DNA of 64,000 nt from Lachnospiraceae bacterium (GCA_017408735.1 JAFQUB010000027.1:1-64000), one strand, 5' to 3'; positions 17,220 through 27,095 are shown, counted from the stretch's first letter. Numbers and translations are program-made. Notes: a model not told the origin generated them from the letters alone.

Positions 17220-18218
17220 ATGGAAAAATTATTGACGGTAGTAGTACCTACCTATAATGTGGAAAAGTATATAGAACAGAATTTGTTGTCTTTTGTAATA
17301 GAAGAAATTATGGAAGAACTGGAAGTTTTGGTGATTAACGATGGCTCCACGGACGGTTCCGCAAATTTAGTAAAACAGTTTGTGGACAAGTACCCAAATA
17401 CGTTTCGAATTGTGGACAAGGAGAATGGTGGACATGGCTCTACCATTAATCGGGGAATCAAAGAAGCCAAAGGAAAATATTTTAAAGTAGTAGATGCAGA
17501 CGACTGGGTGTTAGAGCAGGGTATGATACAATTGATGAATACATTGCGAAAAGTGGATTCGGACTTAGTCGTGTCTAACTTCTACTGGTACCATGATAAA
17601 AAGCAGGTCACCAGGGTGGAAATAAAAGAACCTTTTCGTGGTGTGGAATATGGAAAGGAATATGCCTTTGACAGTGTATGTAGAAACATGTATGTAAAAA
17701 TGCATGGAATGACATTGAAAACAGAAATCCTAAGAAATATTCCTCAAATCGACGAACATTGCTATTATGTGGATGTGGAATATGTGGTGTTCCCGATTCC
17801 GTTGGTGAAAACAGTAACCTGTATTCCGGATTTTGTGTATATGTATCGGATTGGGATTCCGGGACAGAGCATGAATATAAACAAAATGCAGAAGAATCAG
17901 GAGAACTTTGACAGGGTATTAACACGAATGTTTGATTTTTATCAGGAGTGTTATAAAAAGCTGACACCGGAGAAATTATCTTATATAAATCAGTATCTTG
18001 CCAGAGTGGTGGCCAGCCGGTTTAAAATCTTTTTAAGCTTCCCTTACAGCAAGCAGGTAAAGGCAGAAATGAAAGCTTTCGATGAAAAAGTAAAAGAAAA
18101 CTATCCTGAAATATATCAGGCTGTAAAACAAAAGGCAGTATTAATGTTGAGAAAAAGCGGATATGGTCTTTATTTTGCGGCACAATGGATATATAAGCTG
18201 TCAGAAAGGATGAAATAA
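17220..18218 (+). CDS. Family 2 glycosyltransferase
   Basis: 332 residues, soluble. GT2 signature VVVPTYNVEKY (7-17), VINDGSTDGS (38-47) and the metal-binding VDADDW (D92, D94). The C-terminal 100 residues are basic and helical and may touch the membrane. The stop is one base before the start of the ABC permease gene, so it is tightly coupled to export genes. It likely adds one backbone sugar on the cytoplasmic side; sugar unknown. Confidence 0.88.
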   Translation: MEKLLTVVVPTYNVEKYIEQNLLSFVIEEIMEELEVLVINDGSTDGSANLVKQFVDKYPNTFRIVDKENGGHGSTINRGIKEAKGKYFKVVDADDWVLEQGMIQLMNTLRKVDSDLVVSNFYWYHDKKQVTRVEIKEPFRGVEYGKEYAFDSVCRNMYVKMHGMTLKTEILRNIPQIDEHCYYVDVEYVVFPIPLVKTVTCIPDFVYMYRIGIPGQSMNINKMQKNQENFDRVLTRMFDFYQECYKKLTPEKLSYINQYLARVVASRFKIFLSFPYSKQVKAEMKAFDEKVKENYPEIYQAVKQKAVLMLRKSGYGLYFAAQWIYKLSERMK

Positions 18219-18219
18219 A

Positions 18220-19008
18220 ATGAATATTTGGAAATTAAGAATAGAAACATTTTTTCATTATATTGATTTGATTAAGGAACTGGTATCTAAGGATTTGAAA
18301 TTAAAATACCGCAGAAGTGTGTTAGGATATTTGTGGAGCATTTTAAATCCATTGTTGATTATGATTATTATGACAATGGTATTTTCCAGGATGTTTGACC
18401 GCAATATTGAAAACTATGCAGTATATTTGCTGATTGGGCGTACGATTTTTGAATTTGTAAACAATTCTACATCCCAGGCAATGATATCGATTCGTACCAA
18501 TTATGCATTGATTAAAAAAGTGTATATACCAAAGTATGTATTTCCTTTGGCAAAGATTACCAGTGGTATGGTAGATTGCGTGTTCTCTTTAGGGGCATTG
18601 TTAATTGTAATGATTTTTACTAAAACACCTGTATCGCCATATTTGTTATTATTTCCGTTTGTAGTGTTACAGGCGTATATATTCAGTTGCGGACTGGGAA
18701 TGTTTTTGGGACAGGCAGTGGTGTTTTTTAGAGATATTCAGTATATTTATAAAGCATTTACCACAGCATGGATGTATTTAACACCAATTTTTTATCCGTT
18801 GGAACAGTTGCCGGAAAAACTACAGTGGGTAGTTGTTTACTTAAACCCATTGTATTCTTATATCACACAGTTTCGTGTTCTGGTAATCGATAGAGCAATG
18901 CCGGAAACATGGATGATAGTATCCGGATTTGTCTGGGCGATTGTAATGTTACTTTTTGGAATGATTACCTTTAAACGTTCACAGGACAGATTTATTCTGT
19001 ATATTTAA
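18220..19008 (+). CDS. ABC-2 polysaccharide/teichoic acid export permease
   Basis: 262 residues with six membrane helices, matching the Wzm/TagG type. The N-terminal amphipathic stretch ELVSKDLKLKYRRSVLGYLW leads into SILNPLL, which is characteristic, as is PIFYPLEQLP near 190. It forms the channel that moves an undecaprenyl-linked polymer outward, together with the ATPase 11 bases downstream. This implies ABC-dependent export of at least one polymer; no Wzx or Wzy is evident in the window. Confidence 0.93.
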   Translation: MNIWKLRIETFFHYIDLIKELVSKDLKLKYRRSVLGYLWSILNPLLIMIIMTMVFSRMFDRNIENYAVYLLIGRTIFEFVNNSTSQAMISIRTNYALIKKVYIPKYVFPLAKITSGMVDCVFSLGALLIVMIFTKTPVSPYLLLFPFVVLQAYIFSCGLGMFLGQAVVFFRDIQYIYKAFTTAWMYLTPIFYPLEQLPEKLQWVVVYLNPLYSYITQFRVLVIDRAMPETWMIVSGFVWAIVMLLFGMITFKRSQDRFILYI

Positions 19009-19019
19009 GGAGGAAGCAC

Positions 19020-19760
19020 ATGGCAGATAATATCATTGAAATTAATGATTTGACCATACGTTTTAATTTGGCCAGTGAAAAAATTGACAATATTAAAGAA
19101 TATTTTATAAAATTAATTAAAAGACAGTTGTTGTTTCAGGAATTTCTTGCGATTGATGATTTTTCCTTAAACATTAAGCGTGGGGAATCCTGGGCATTGG
19201 TTGGCGTGAATGGTTCCGGAAAATCCACATTGTTGAAGGCGATCAGTGGTATTATGAAACCATATAAGGGAACCATTAAAGTAAATGGTACCATTGCACC
19301 GATGATTGAGCTTGGTGCCGGATTTGATGCGAACCTTACAGCGAGAGAAAACATATACTTAAACGGTTTGATTTTAGGGCATTCCAAGAAGTTTATGGAG
19401 GAACATTTTGACAGTATTGTAGAGTTTGCAGAGATTGAAAAGTTTTTGGATTCTCCAATTAAGAACTTTTCTTCTGGTATGAAAGCAAGGTTAGGTTTTG
19501 CGGTTGCCACTATGGTAAATCCGGATATTTTGATTTGTGATGAAGTACTGGCGGTAGGTGATGCTAAATTCAAAAAGAAATGTCAGGAAAGAATGAAGGA
19601 AATGTTATCTGGCGGAACTACATTGATTTTTGTGTCCCACAATATAGACCAGGTAAAAGAATTGTGCGACCACGCAGCATGGATTGAAAAAGGACATTTG
19701 ATTCAGGCGGGCGAAGTAAATGAAGTTTGTGATGCATATACAAAAAGTTTGAATTTATAA
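19020..19760 (+). CDS. ABC polysaccharide/teichoic acid export ATPase
   Basis: 246 residues, Wzt/TagH type ATPase. Walker A GVNGSGKST (62-70), the family-typical IELGAGFDANLTARENIY (about 97-114), signature FSSGMKARLGFA, Walker B ILICDEVLAVGD. It ends shortly after the ATPase fold, so it lacks the C-terminal carbohydrate-binding domain of O9a-type Wzt proteins and should not read a specific chain-end cap. AGGAGG lies 6 to 7 bases before the ATG. Confidence 0.94.
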   Translation: MADNIIEINDLTIRFNLASEKIDNIKEYFIKLIKRQLLFQEFLAIDDFSLNIKRGESWALVGVNGSGKSTLLKAISGIMKPYKGTIKVNGTIAPMIELGAGFDANLTARENIYLNGLILGHSKKFMEEHFDSIVEFAEIEKFLDSPIKNFSSGMKARLGFAVATMVNPDILICDEVLAVGDAKFKKKCQERMKEMLSGGTTLIFVSHNIDQVKELCDHAAWIEKGHLIQAGEVNEVCDAYTKSLNL

Positions 19761-19784
19761 GAGGAAGTATCAGGAGAAAGTGAT

Positions 19785-21590
19785 ATGAAGCTACAGAATA
19801 TTTTAGTAAACTATTGTGAAAATGAGAAACGTAAGTCACTGTACTATAATGGTAGCGGTTCCGCAGAAAATGCAGAAGATAAAATTTGTCTGCAGGAGGG
19901 AGCAACACTTTCTTTTGGTACTTTTTTTAATGGTTTTTCTCTGGGAAAGTGGAGAAAATATACGGAAACAGGCGAATATTATGTGAGCTTTCAGGGAAAT
20001 GGAAAAGTAAAGCTTTCCTTATACCATAGCTGTCTGAAAGAAAAACAGGCGGTGACAGAACTTTTGTTAGAACGTGAGGTGGAGTTAAAGGAAGAACAAG
20101 GAAGCAGACTGGTGATTCCGGAAAATTTGACGGAGGGTATCTGCTACCCGGTAATCGAGGCACTTTCCGATGGAGTAGTATTGTCAGAGGGTGCTTATTA
20201 TGGGACATGCTATAAGGAAAAATTACCGGAAATTTTTCTGGCGCTGGATATTTGTACTTTTAAACGTGAGCCATACGTAAAAAGAAATATGGCGCAGTTG
20301 GGCTGCGAATTGTTTAAAAACAGCCAGTCAATGGTTTATGGAAATGCGCAAGTTTACATTTCAGATAATGCAAATACGTTAGGAAACATGTTTGAGGGGA
20401 TTTCCTACATTAAAGTTATTCCAAATGAAAACGTAGGTGGTGTAGGCGGCTTTACCAGAGGAATGATAGAGACCATGAAAAACCCACAGGTAACTCATGT
20501 GCTGGTGATGGATGATGATGCGGTAATAGAGCCATCTGCCATAGAAAAGACCTTTGTATTTTTACAGGTGTTAAAAGAAGAATATGAGGATTACACCATA
20601 GGCGGAAGTTTACTTCGTGAAAATACGCCTTGGATTCAGTACGAATCCGGTGCCGTGTGGAAACGAGGAAAAATCAAGGCACTTCACCACCACAAAGACA
20701 TGGGACAGTTAAAAAATGTTTTGGAAAATGAGCAAGAAGAAGCGGTGGAATACGCCGGATGGTGGTATAGTTGTATACCGGTGAAGAGAATCAGACAGTG
20801 CGGACTTCCGCTGCCGATTTTTATTCATAGAGATGATATTGAATATGGTCTTAGAACCGGTCAGGAGCAGTTTATCTTCTTGAATGGTGTGGCAGTGTGG
20901 CACGAAGCATTTGAAAATAAAATGCCGGGCGCTACCGAATATTATGACTGGCGAAACCTGGCTATAGTAAATAGTATTCATTATAAAGACTATACAAAAG
21001 ATGAATTATTTTTGTTTTTATTAAAGTGGGTTACCGCCAACGTGATACGTTATCGTTACCGCTATGTGGAAATGAATTTGCGAGGAATAGAAGATTTCTT
21101 AAGGGGTATTGATTGGCTGAAAGAACAGGATGGTCAGGAGCTGCATCAGAAAATTATAAAAATGAATTATCAGGCAAAAACTTCTAAGGAATATATTGGA
21201 TACAGAGGCCTGACAGAACAGGAGCTTATGTGGGATTCCATAGAAAAGGTGGAAACCAAAAAAGTAACAAAGGTAAGAAAACTTTTACAACAATGTACCT
21301 TAAACGGCTATCTGCTTCCGGCAAAACGGGGAAAAGCGCTGGTTGCCATGCCACATGATAATATATATGCCATGTTTCGTCAAAAAGAAATTTTGTATGT
21401 AGATTCTACAGGGAATGCCTTTTTGTTGAAAAGAAGCAGAAAAGCAGCCATAAATTGTTACCGAAAGTTGTGGAAAATTAAGAAATTAATTGATAAAGAA
21501 TTTGACTTAAGAAAGCAGGAATATGCGGACAGATATCAGGAACTTACTGCTGAGGCGTTCTGGCATAAGTACCTAAAGATGGATAGATAA
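19785..21590 (+). CDS. GlfT2-like galactofuranosyltransferase (GT2), copy 1
   Basis: 601 residues. An N-terminal beta-rich domain (about 1-150, with FGTFFNGFSLGKWRKYT) precedes a GT2 core and a helical C-terminal domain, as in GlfT2. Key marks: Asp243-Asp244-Asp245 in VMDDDAVI, AGWWYSCIPV, HRDDIEYGLR and VAVWHEAF. Such enzymes build galactofuran from UDP-galactofuranose. Followed 11 bases later by a paralogue of similar length. No UDP-galactopyranose mutase gene is in the window, so donor supply must come from elsewhere or the donor differs. Confidence 0.86.
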   Translation: MKLQNILVNYCENEKRKSLYYNGSGSAENAEDKICLQEGATLSFGTFFNGFSLGKWRKYTETGEYYVSFQGNGKVKLSLYHSCLKEKQAVTELLLEREVELKEEQGSRLVIPENLTEGICYPVIEALSDGVVLSEGAYYGTCYKEKLPEIFLALDICTFKREPYVKRNMAQLGCELFKNSQSMVYGNAQVYISDNANTLGNMFEGISYIKVIPNENVGGVGGFTRGMIETMKNPQVTHVLVMDDDAVIEPSAIEKTFVFLQVLKEEYEDYTIGGSLLRENTPWIQYESGAVWKRGKIKALHHHKDMGQLKNVLENEQEEAVEYAGWWYSCIPVKRIRQCGLPLPIFIHRDDIEYGLRTGQEQFIFLNGVAVWHEAFENKMPGATEYYDWRNLAIVNSIHYKDYTKDELFLFLLKWVTANVIRYRYRYVEMNLRGIEDFLRGIDWLKEQDGQELHQKIIKMNYQAKTSKEYIGYRGLTEQELMWDSIEKVETKKVTKVRKLLQQCTLNGYLLPAKRGKALVAMPHDNIYAMFRQKEILYVDSTGNAFLLKRSRKAAINCYRKLWKIKKLIDKEFDLRKQEYADRYQELTAEAFWHKYLKMDR

Positions 21591-21601
21591 AGGAGAGCCT
21601 T

Positions 21602-23443
21602 ATGGGAAAGGAAATTAAATTACAGACAATTTTATTACCGCAGGGTGAGCCTTATACTTCTCTACTGAAAATGTATGACAGGGGAGAGGAAAAGAAAATC
21701 ACAGATAAAGGCACAATGCTGTTGGAAAAGGGACAAGTGTTTGATGGAAGTACCTATTTTAATTCCTGTCCGGCAAGAAAGTGGTTTTTGTATACAAAAC
21801 TTTCCGAGATAACATTGAAGCTTTGCATACGAGGGAATTTTACCTTAAAACTGTTTGCCCATAAGGTGGAGAACGTTACTCCCATAGAGGAAAATGCAGC
21901 GTTTTCCCTAGAGCATCACGGAAAGATGTTGCACAGTGAAAGTTATAGTTGTCAAGAGGAAACAGAATTTAGATTTGCGTACCCTAAGGAAGAAGCAGAG
22001 TTGTATTCTTTCCAACTGATAGCCCATGATGCTTGTGAATTAATCAAAGGGAGTTATGTGGGAGAAGTGGAAGAAACAGACATTCGCCCGGTTGTGCTCG
22101 CTATGGCGATTACTACCTTTAAGAAAGAAGAGTTTGTCTTGCCTAACATTGAACTTCTTCGGAAAGAAATCTTAGAATCAGGAGAAGATATAGCAGAGAG
22201 TTTCTACGTGCATGTGTCTGACAATGGAAGAACTTTAAATACTCAGGCAGGAGGACACAGCCATATTCGGATTCATCCCAATATCAATGCAGGCGGCAGC
22301 GGTGGTTTTGCCAGAGGAATGATGGAGGCGATGAAACAGCAGGTGAAACCTACCCATGTATTGCTGATGGATGATGATGTGCTGATTCAGACTGAGAGTA
22401 TCAAACGTACTTATGCGTTGTTACAGATATTAAAAGAAGAATATCAAAGTTATTTTCTAAGTGGCGCCATGCTGTTTTATGAAAATATGCATGTACAGCA
22501 TGAAGATGTGGGATATGTGGATCAGTACGGCGCTTATGGTCCGGTAAAACCAGCCATGGATTTTTACCGCATCGAGGACTGCTGTTATAATGAAATTGCA
22601 CCATTAGATAAGGAAAATCAGTATGGGGGCTGGTGGTACTGTTGTATTCCAATGGAATTTGTCCGGGAAGACAACCTTCCATTGCCATTGTTTGTTCGGG
22701 GTGATGATGTGGAATACAGCCTGCGCAACCACGCAAAGTTTATTACTATGAATGGTATCTGCGTGTGGCATATGGGATTTACCAGAAAATTCAATGCTAT
22801 GATGGAACTTTATCAGGTGCACAGAAACAGCCTGATATTCCAGGCAGTCAGCGATGTGTGCAGTGAAATAAATTTCATTAATCGAATGGAATATTTTGTG
22901 CGTTTAGAAGTAATGCGTTTTAATTATAACAGTGCGGAACTTTTGTTGGAAGCCATAGAAGATTATATGAAGGGACCGGACTTTTTAAGAATTCCAAAAG
23001 GAGAAGAAATTATAAAAGAAAAATCTCAGAAAAATGAGAAACTGATTTCTCTAACAGAGTTTCCTGAGATTCCGGTAAACGTATCTGAACTTTATCAGGA
23101 TGCGTCCTATTCCAAAGCGACATATGTCTTGCATCGGATGTTTTACAACGGTTTGTATCTTCCAAAGAAGTTTATGAAGGATGAAGTGGCGGTGATTCCT
23201 TACGATTGGTTCTGTGCCATTGGGAAACAATATCGTCACAGCAGACTTTTGGCAGTGAACCCTCACACCATGGAGGGGGCAATGCGTATTATGGATAAAA
23301 AACGTGGGAAAAACATTATGAAACGTGCGAAAAAGCTGTTTGGACAGTGCAGAAAGAAACAGCCGGAACTTACAAGACAGTACAGAGAATGCAGTATGGA
23401 ATTTACCTCGGCAGAATTTTGGAAAAAATATCTTGGAATTTAG
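21602..23443 (+). CDS. GlfT2-like galactofuranosyltransferase (GT2), copy 2
   Basis: 613 residues, same architecture as the preceding gene: N-terminal beta domain, GT2 core with Asp257-Asp258-Asp259, GGWWYCCIPM, RGDDVEYSLR and CVWHMGF, helical C-terminal domain. The two copies are clearly related but widely diverged, so this is an old duplication, perhaps with different linkage specificity or one initiating and one elongating as GlfT1/GlfT2 do. AAAGGAGAG precedes the ATG. Confidence 0.86.
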   Translation: MGKEIKLQTILLPQGEPYTSLLKMYDRGEEKKITDKGTMLLEKGQVFDGSTYFNSCPARKWFLYTKLSEITLKLCIRGNFTLKLFAHKVENVTPIEENAAFSLEHHGKMLHSESYSCQEETEFRFAYPKEEAELYSFQLIAHDACELIKGSYVGEVEETDIRPVVLAMAITTFKKEEFVLPNIELLRKEILESGEDIAESFYVHVSDNGRTLNTQAGGHSHIRIHPNINAGGSGGFARGMMEAMKQQVKPTHVLLMDDDVLIQTESIKRTYALLQILKEEYQSYFLSGAMLFYENMHVQHEDVGYVDQYGAYGPVKPAMDFYRIEDCCYNEIAPLDKENQYGGWWYCCIPMEFVREDNLPLPLFVRGDDVEYSLRNHAKFITMNGICVWHMGFTRKFNAMMELYQVHRNSLIFQAVSDVCSEINFINRMEYFVRLEVMRFNYNSAELLLEAIEDYMKGPDFLRIPKGEEIIKEKSQKNEKLISLTEFPEIPVNVSELYQDASYSKATYVLHRMFYNGLYLPKKFMKDEVAVIPYDWFCAIGKQYRHSRLLAVNPHTMEGAMRIMDKKRGKNIMKRAKKLFGQCRKKQPELTRQYRECSMEFTSAEFWKKYLGI

Positions 23444-23482
23444 CTTTGAAGGATAGAGCAGATAGAACAACAGAATGAAGAA

Positions 23483-25879
23483 ATGAGGAACAATGTGAGT
23501 AAGCAGAAGGAATATAAGAAATCAGCGGTATATAGAAAAAAGATGTTTCGTGCAGCAAAAGACGTGGTGCATGCTTATTTGCAGAACCCAAAACAGGAAG
23601 TAAAAGCAGAGCAGGAAAGAGGAAAAGGATATTTACAAGCTTCCGGATTTCAGAATATCCGGGCTTTGCCGGAGTATGCATGTACCGGTTGTGAAGCATG
23701 TATTAATGTGTGTCCGGAAAAAGCCATTCGTCTGAGCAGAGACAAAGATGGTTTTCCGGTTCCTTATGTAGATAACAAGAAATGCGTAAAATGTGGTCTT
23801 TGCAAGAAAAAATGTCCGGAGCTTTCTTTGGAATTTCCAAAGAATGAAAAGGCAGACTGCTATGCCGTTCAGGCTGAAAACAAGAAAAAATTTGCCAGCT
23901 CCGCCGGAGGTTTTTTTTATGTGGCAGCAGAGCGGGTAATCAAAGAGCAGGGTTATGTGTGTGGCGTATTTACAGATAATGATCTGAAGGCAAGATTTAC
24001 CATAATTAACGAAGCAGATAAGATTTCTAAGCTTAGTAAGACAAAGTATATGCAGGCGGAAATAAAAAGCTGTTATCAGGATATGAGAGCACTGTTAGAG
24101 CAAGGAAAAAAAGTGCTGTTTTGCGGTTGTCCCTGTCAGATTGCAGCCTTTCGCAAGGTATTGTCAAAGGAATATGACAATCTGCTTACCATAGATTTTG
24201 TATGTGATGGTATGGCAAGTCCGGAAAGCTTTAAGAAATATTATCAGGAAATGTTTGGTGAACGTCCGATTTGGATTGATTATAGCTGTAAAAGTGTATT
24301 TGAAGGAACAGACAAGGGAATAAAGTTGATGCAGAGAAATGGTGAAGAATATCTTGCCGGTGCGGAAAAAGACCCATACTTGAAAGCGTACCATTCCGGT
24401 CTGAATAAACGCAGTGCCTGCGGTACTTGTAACTATGCTTTGGAAATACGCCAGGGAGATATTACGTTAGCAGATTTTTCAGAAGTAAAGCAATGGAAAG
24501 AACACTTTGATGACAGAAAAGGTACTACACTGGTGCGTTTAAACAATAAAAAGGCGCAAAAATTCTACGATACCATAAAGACAGATTTTGAAAAACAGGA
24601 AGCAGTTCCAAAAACTATCGTAAAATATTTCAATCATTTTGCAAGAAAGCCAAGGGTGGCAGAGGTGGATAAAAGAAGACATTTCTTTGAAGAATTGCAG
24701 TCAAGTACCTTTGAAAAAGCAGTAGAGTATGCAAGGAAAGACAAATATGATGTGGCAGTGTTAGGGCTGTGGTTTGGCAGAAATTACGGTAGTATGATGA
24801 CCTATTATGCTTTACATCAGGTGCTTCGCGGTGAAGGATTGTCGGTGTTGATGATTCATAATCCGTTGGCTTCCGAATATGAAAACCAGAATACCAAGAC
24901 GCATCCTGTAAAGTTCGGCATGGAGCATTACCATGTAAGTCCGGTGGTGCCATTGGAAGATTTGGAAAGCTTAAATGACCATGCAGACATCTTCCTGCTT
25001 GGTTCGGACCAGTTGTGGAATTACTGGCTCAGCAGACCTTATGGTCAGGCGTATTATTTACAGTTTGTAGCAGATAATAAGAAAAAGATAGCTTATGGAA
25101 CCAGTTTTGGCTCGGAAAAGTACAATGGTCCGGAAGGACAGCGTAAGTTAGTTCAAGCGAACTTGTGCCGTATGGATGCGATTTCCGTCAGGGAAGATTA
25201 CGCAGTGGACATCTGCAAGGATACCTTTGGTGTAGATGCGGTTAAAGTATTAGATCCGGTATTCTTATGTGACAGAAAAGAGTATGAACTGTTGGCAGCA
25301 GAAACCGGCAAAAAGAAAGAAGAACCATATATTTTCGCCTATATTTTAAATCCATCCAAAGAAATGGGAGCAATGCTTCAAAAGGTGGGAGAAAAATATC
25401 AGAAGAAAGTGTTAGTAGCTTTGGACGAGCCACCATGGCTGTTTGAGGAAAATAAAGCTGCCTTGGAATTGGCGGAGAATTCCAACGTAACTGTATTGGA
25501 AGAGGTAGAAGTAAAAGAATGGCTGTTTTACTTTAAACATGCAGATTATTGCATTACGGATTCTTTCCATGGAAGTTGTTTCTCTATTCTTTTTGAAAGA
25601 AAATTTGCAGCAATTGTCAATAAAAAGCGAGGAAGTGCAAGATTCCCTTCACTTTTGTCACATTTTGGCTTAATGGGACGACTGGTGCAGGAACCGGAAG
25701 AAATTCTTGCAGAAGACTGGCTGTTAGAAGAAATAGATTATGAAAAAGTATTCCAAATTATTGAGGAGGATAAACATCAGTCTATGGAATGGCTGAAACG
25801 AGCGTTGTATACTCCGAAAGAAGTAATGACTCACCGAGTTTACAAGACCATAGAGAAGGAAGAATCTCATGATATATAA
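23483..25879 (+). CDS. Ferredoxin-FrhB-pyruvyltransferase three-domain protein
   Basis: 798 residues. Two CxxCxxCxxxC clusters (Cys67/70/73/77 and Cys101/104/107/111) indicate two 4Fe-4S centres. An FrhB-type domain follows (about 125-400, with SSAGGFFYVA, CGCPCQIAAF and DITLADFS), then a polysaccharide pyruvyltransferase domain (about 420-770, with GRNYGSMMTYYALH and ITDSFHGSCFSILF). Pyruvyl transfer and redox domains are joined in the reverse order to 13869-16208. The start is uncertain: the ATG at 23483 has a weak site, while GTG at 23495 has AGGA 5 bases upstream. It overlaps the next gene by 11 bases. The substrate of the redox part is unknown. Confidence 0.87.
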   Translation: MRNNVSKQKEYKKSAVYRKKMFRAAKDVVHAYLQNPKQEVKAEQERGKGYLQASGFQNIRALPEYACTGCEACINVCPEKAIRLSRDKDGFPVPYVDNKKCVKCGLCKKKCPELSLEFPKNEKADCYAVQAENKKKFASSAGGFFYVAAERVIKEQGYVCGVFTDNDLKARFTIINEADKISKLSKTKYMQAEIKSCYQDMRALLEQGKKVLFCGCPCQIAAFRKVLSKEYDNLLTIDFVCDGMASPESFKKYYQEMFGERPIWIDYSCKSVFEGTDKGIKLMQRNGEEYLAGAEKDPYLKAYHSGLNKRSACGTCNYALEIRQGDITLADFSEVKQWKEHFDDRKGTTLVRLNNKKAQKFYDTIKTDFEKQEAVPKTIVKYFNHFARKPRVAEVDKRRHFFEELQSSTFEKAVEYARKDKYDVAVLGLWFGRNYGSMMTYYALHQVLRGEGLSVLMIHNPLASEYENQNTKTHPVKFGMEHYHVSPVVPLEDLESLNDHADIFLLGSDQLWNYWLSRPYGQAYYLQFVADNKKKIAYGTSFGSEKYNGPEGQRKLVQANLCRMDAISVREDYAVDICKDTFGVDAVKVLDPVFLCDRKEYELLAAETGKKKEEPYIFAYILNPSKEMGAMLQKVGEKYQKKVLVALDEPPWLFEENKAALELAENSNVTVLEEVEVKEWLFYFKHADYCITDSFHGSCFSILFERKFAAIVNKKRGSARFPSLLSHFGLMGRLVQEPEEILAEDWLLEEIDYEKVFQIIEEDKHQSMEWLKRALYTPKEVMTHRVYKTIEKEESHDI

Positions 25880-27041
25880 AAAAATAACGTCAAAATTCAA
25901 ATATCAGATGCAGACAGCGAAAATGCGCTGGGATAAGAAATACACAAAAAAAACAGTGGAAGCAGTGCCAAATAACCGTTGTTGTGGTTGTGGCGGATGC
26001 AAAAATGTATGTCCGGTGGATGCCATAACTATGGAAGAGGATGTTTGTGGATTTTTGGTGCCTAGAGTTAATCAGGAAAAATGTATCCACTGTGGTTTGT
26101 GTCTGAAAAAATGTCCTGTGATAGACAAGCATAAAGAAACAGAGGAAAAGCCAAAAGTATACGCTGTGTGGGCACCGGAGGAAATACGAAAGAAAAGTTC
26201 CTCTGGTGGGATGTTTTCTTTGCTTGCAGAGCAGGTTTTAGAAGACGAAGGCGTAGTATTTGGAGCGGCTTTTAATGAAAACTGGGAAGTTGCCCATAAA
26301 TTTATAGAAGATTCCTCTCAGTTACGAGAACTGCAGGGTGCAAAATATGTTCAGAGTGATATTGGACTTTCTTATCGTCAGGTAAAACAATTTTTAATGC
26401 AGGGAAGGGCGGTGCTGTTTAGCGGCTGTCCATGTCAGGTGGCAGCGTTAAAATCTTATTTGGGAAAAGCGTATGATAATCTTCTCACCGTAGATTTGGT
26501 GTGCCACGGTGTGCCATCTCCTATGGTATTTCGAAAGTATGTAGAAGAAATGTACGGAAAAGAAAATCTGGAAAGCTTTGCATTTCGTACCAAGGAAAAA
26601 GGCTATTCCTGTACCGTGCTTCAAGTAAAGCTTAAGGGAAAAGAAGTTTGTTATCCAAGTCTAAAGGATAAAGACCCATATGAAAAGGCATTTCATGGAT
26701 CTTATGCACTTAGAAAGGCCTGTGAAAACTGTAAATTTGCATTGATTCCAAGACAAGGTGATATCACCATAGGTGATTACTGGGGAATTAGTGATTATGA
26801 TAAGAGCTTAAGCGATGGCAAAGGAACTTCGGTGGTTTTGGTAACCAGTAAAAAAGGTGAGGAAATTTTTGAGAAATTGAAAGATAAAGCCCAAATGGTA
26901 CAGGCAACACCGTTGGAGGCGGCCACGAGAAAGAACCGATTTGGTGTACACGTTCCGTTGCCGGAGCAGAGAGAAGAATTTTTAAAAGCGGTGGCAGAAG
27001 AAGGTTTTTTAAAGACGGCCAAACATTACTTTGGTGATTAA
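25869..27041 (+). CDS. Ferredoxin-FrhB family iron-sulfur flavoprotein
   Basis: 390 residues with the same ferredoxin plus FrhB plan as the preceding gene but without a pyruvyltransferase domain. Clusters are Cys38/41/44/48 and Cys72/75/78/82. FrhB marks: KSSSGGMFSLLAEQ, SGCPCQVAALKSYL, DLVCHGVPSP and GDITIGDYWG. The 11-base overlap with the upstream gene suggests co-translation and possibly a complex. Genes of this type occur in capsule and exopolysaccharide loci of anaerobes, but a reaction has not been assigned as far as I know. Confidence 0.88.
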   Translation: MIYKKITSKFKYQMQTAKMRWDKKYTKKTVEAVPNNRCCGCGGCKNVCPVDAITMEEDVCGFLVPRVNQEKCIHCGLCLKKCPVIDKHKETEEKPKVYAVWAPEEIRKKSSSGGMFSLLAEQVLEDEGVVFGAAFNENWEVAHKFIEDSSQLRELQGAKYVQSDIGLSYRQVKQFLMQGRAVLFSGCPCQVAALKSYLGKAYDNLLTVDLVCHGVPSPMVFRKYVEEMYGKENLESFAFRTKEKGYSCTVLQVKLKGKEVCYPSLKDKDPYEKAFHGSYALRKACENCKFALIPRQGDITIGDYWGISDYDKSLSDGKGTSVVLVTSKKGEEIFEKLKDKAQMVQATPLEAATRKNRFGVHVPLPEQREEFLKAVAEEGFLKTAKHYFGD

Positions 27042-27066
27042 AATGCAGATAATAAGCTTTTAATAA

Positions 27067-27095
27067 TTGATTAAGTAAAAAAAATGGATTATAAT
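27067..27095 (+). promoter_or_regulatory. Internal sigma-A promoter, duplicated unit copy 1
   Basis: TTGATT (27067-27072), 17-bp spacer, perfect TATAAT (27090-27095). An ATG at 27084 overlaps the spacer and -10 box, which argues against that start and for the ATG at 27150. The element recurs at 28990-29018 in front of the paralogue. Confidence 0.7.

Noticed and set aside
23483-23497. Calling a firm start for the ferredoxin-FrhB-pyruvyltransferase gene
   Set aside because: Both ATG 23483 and GTG 23495 are possible; spacing does not decide it clearly.
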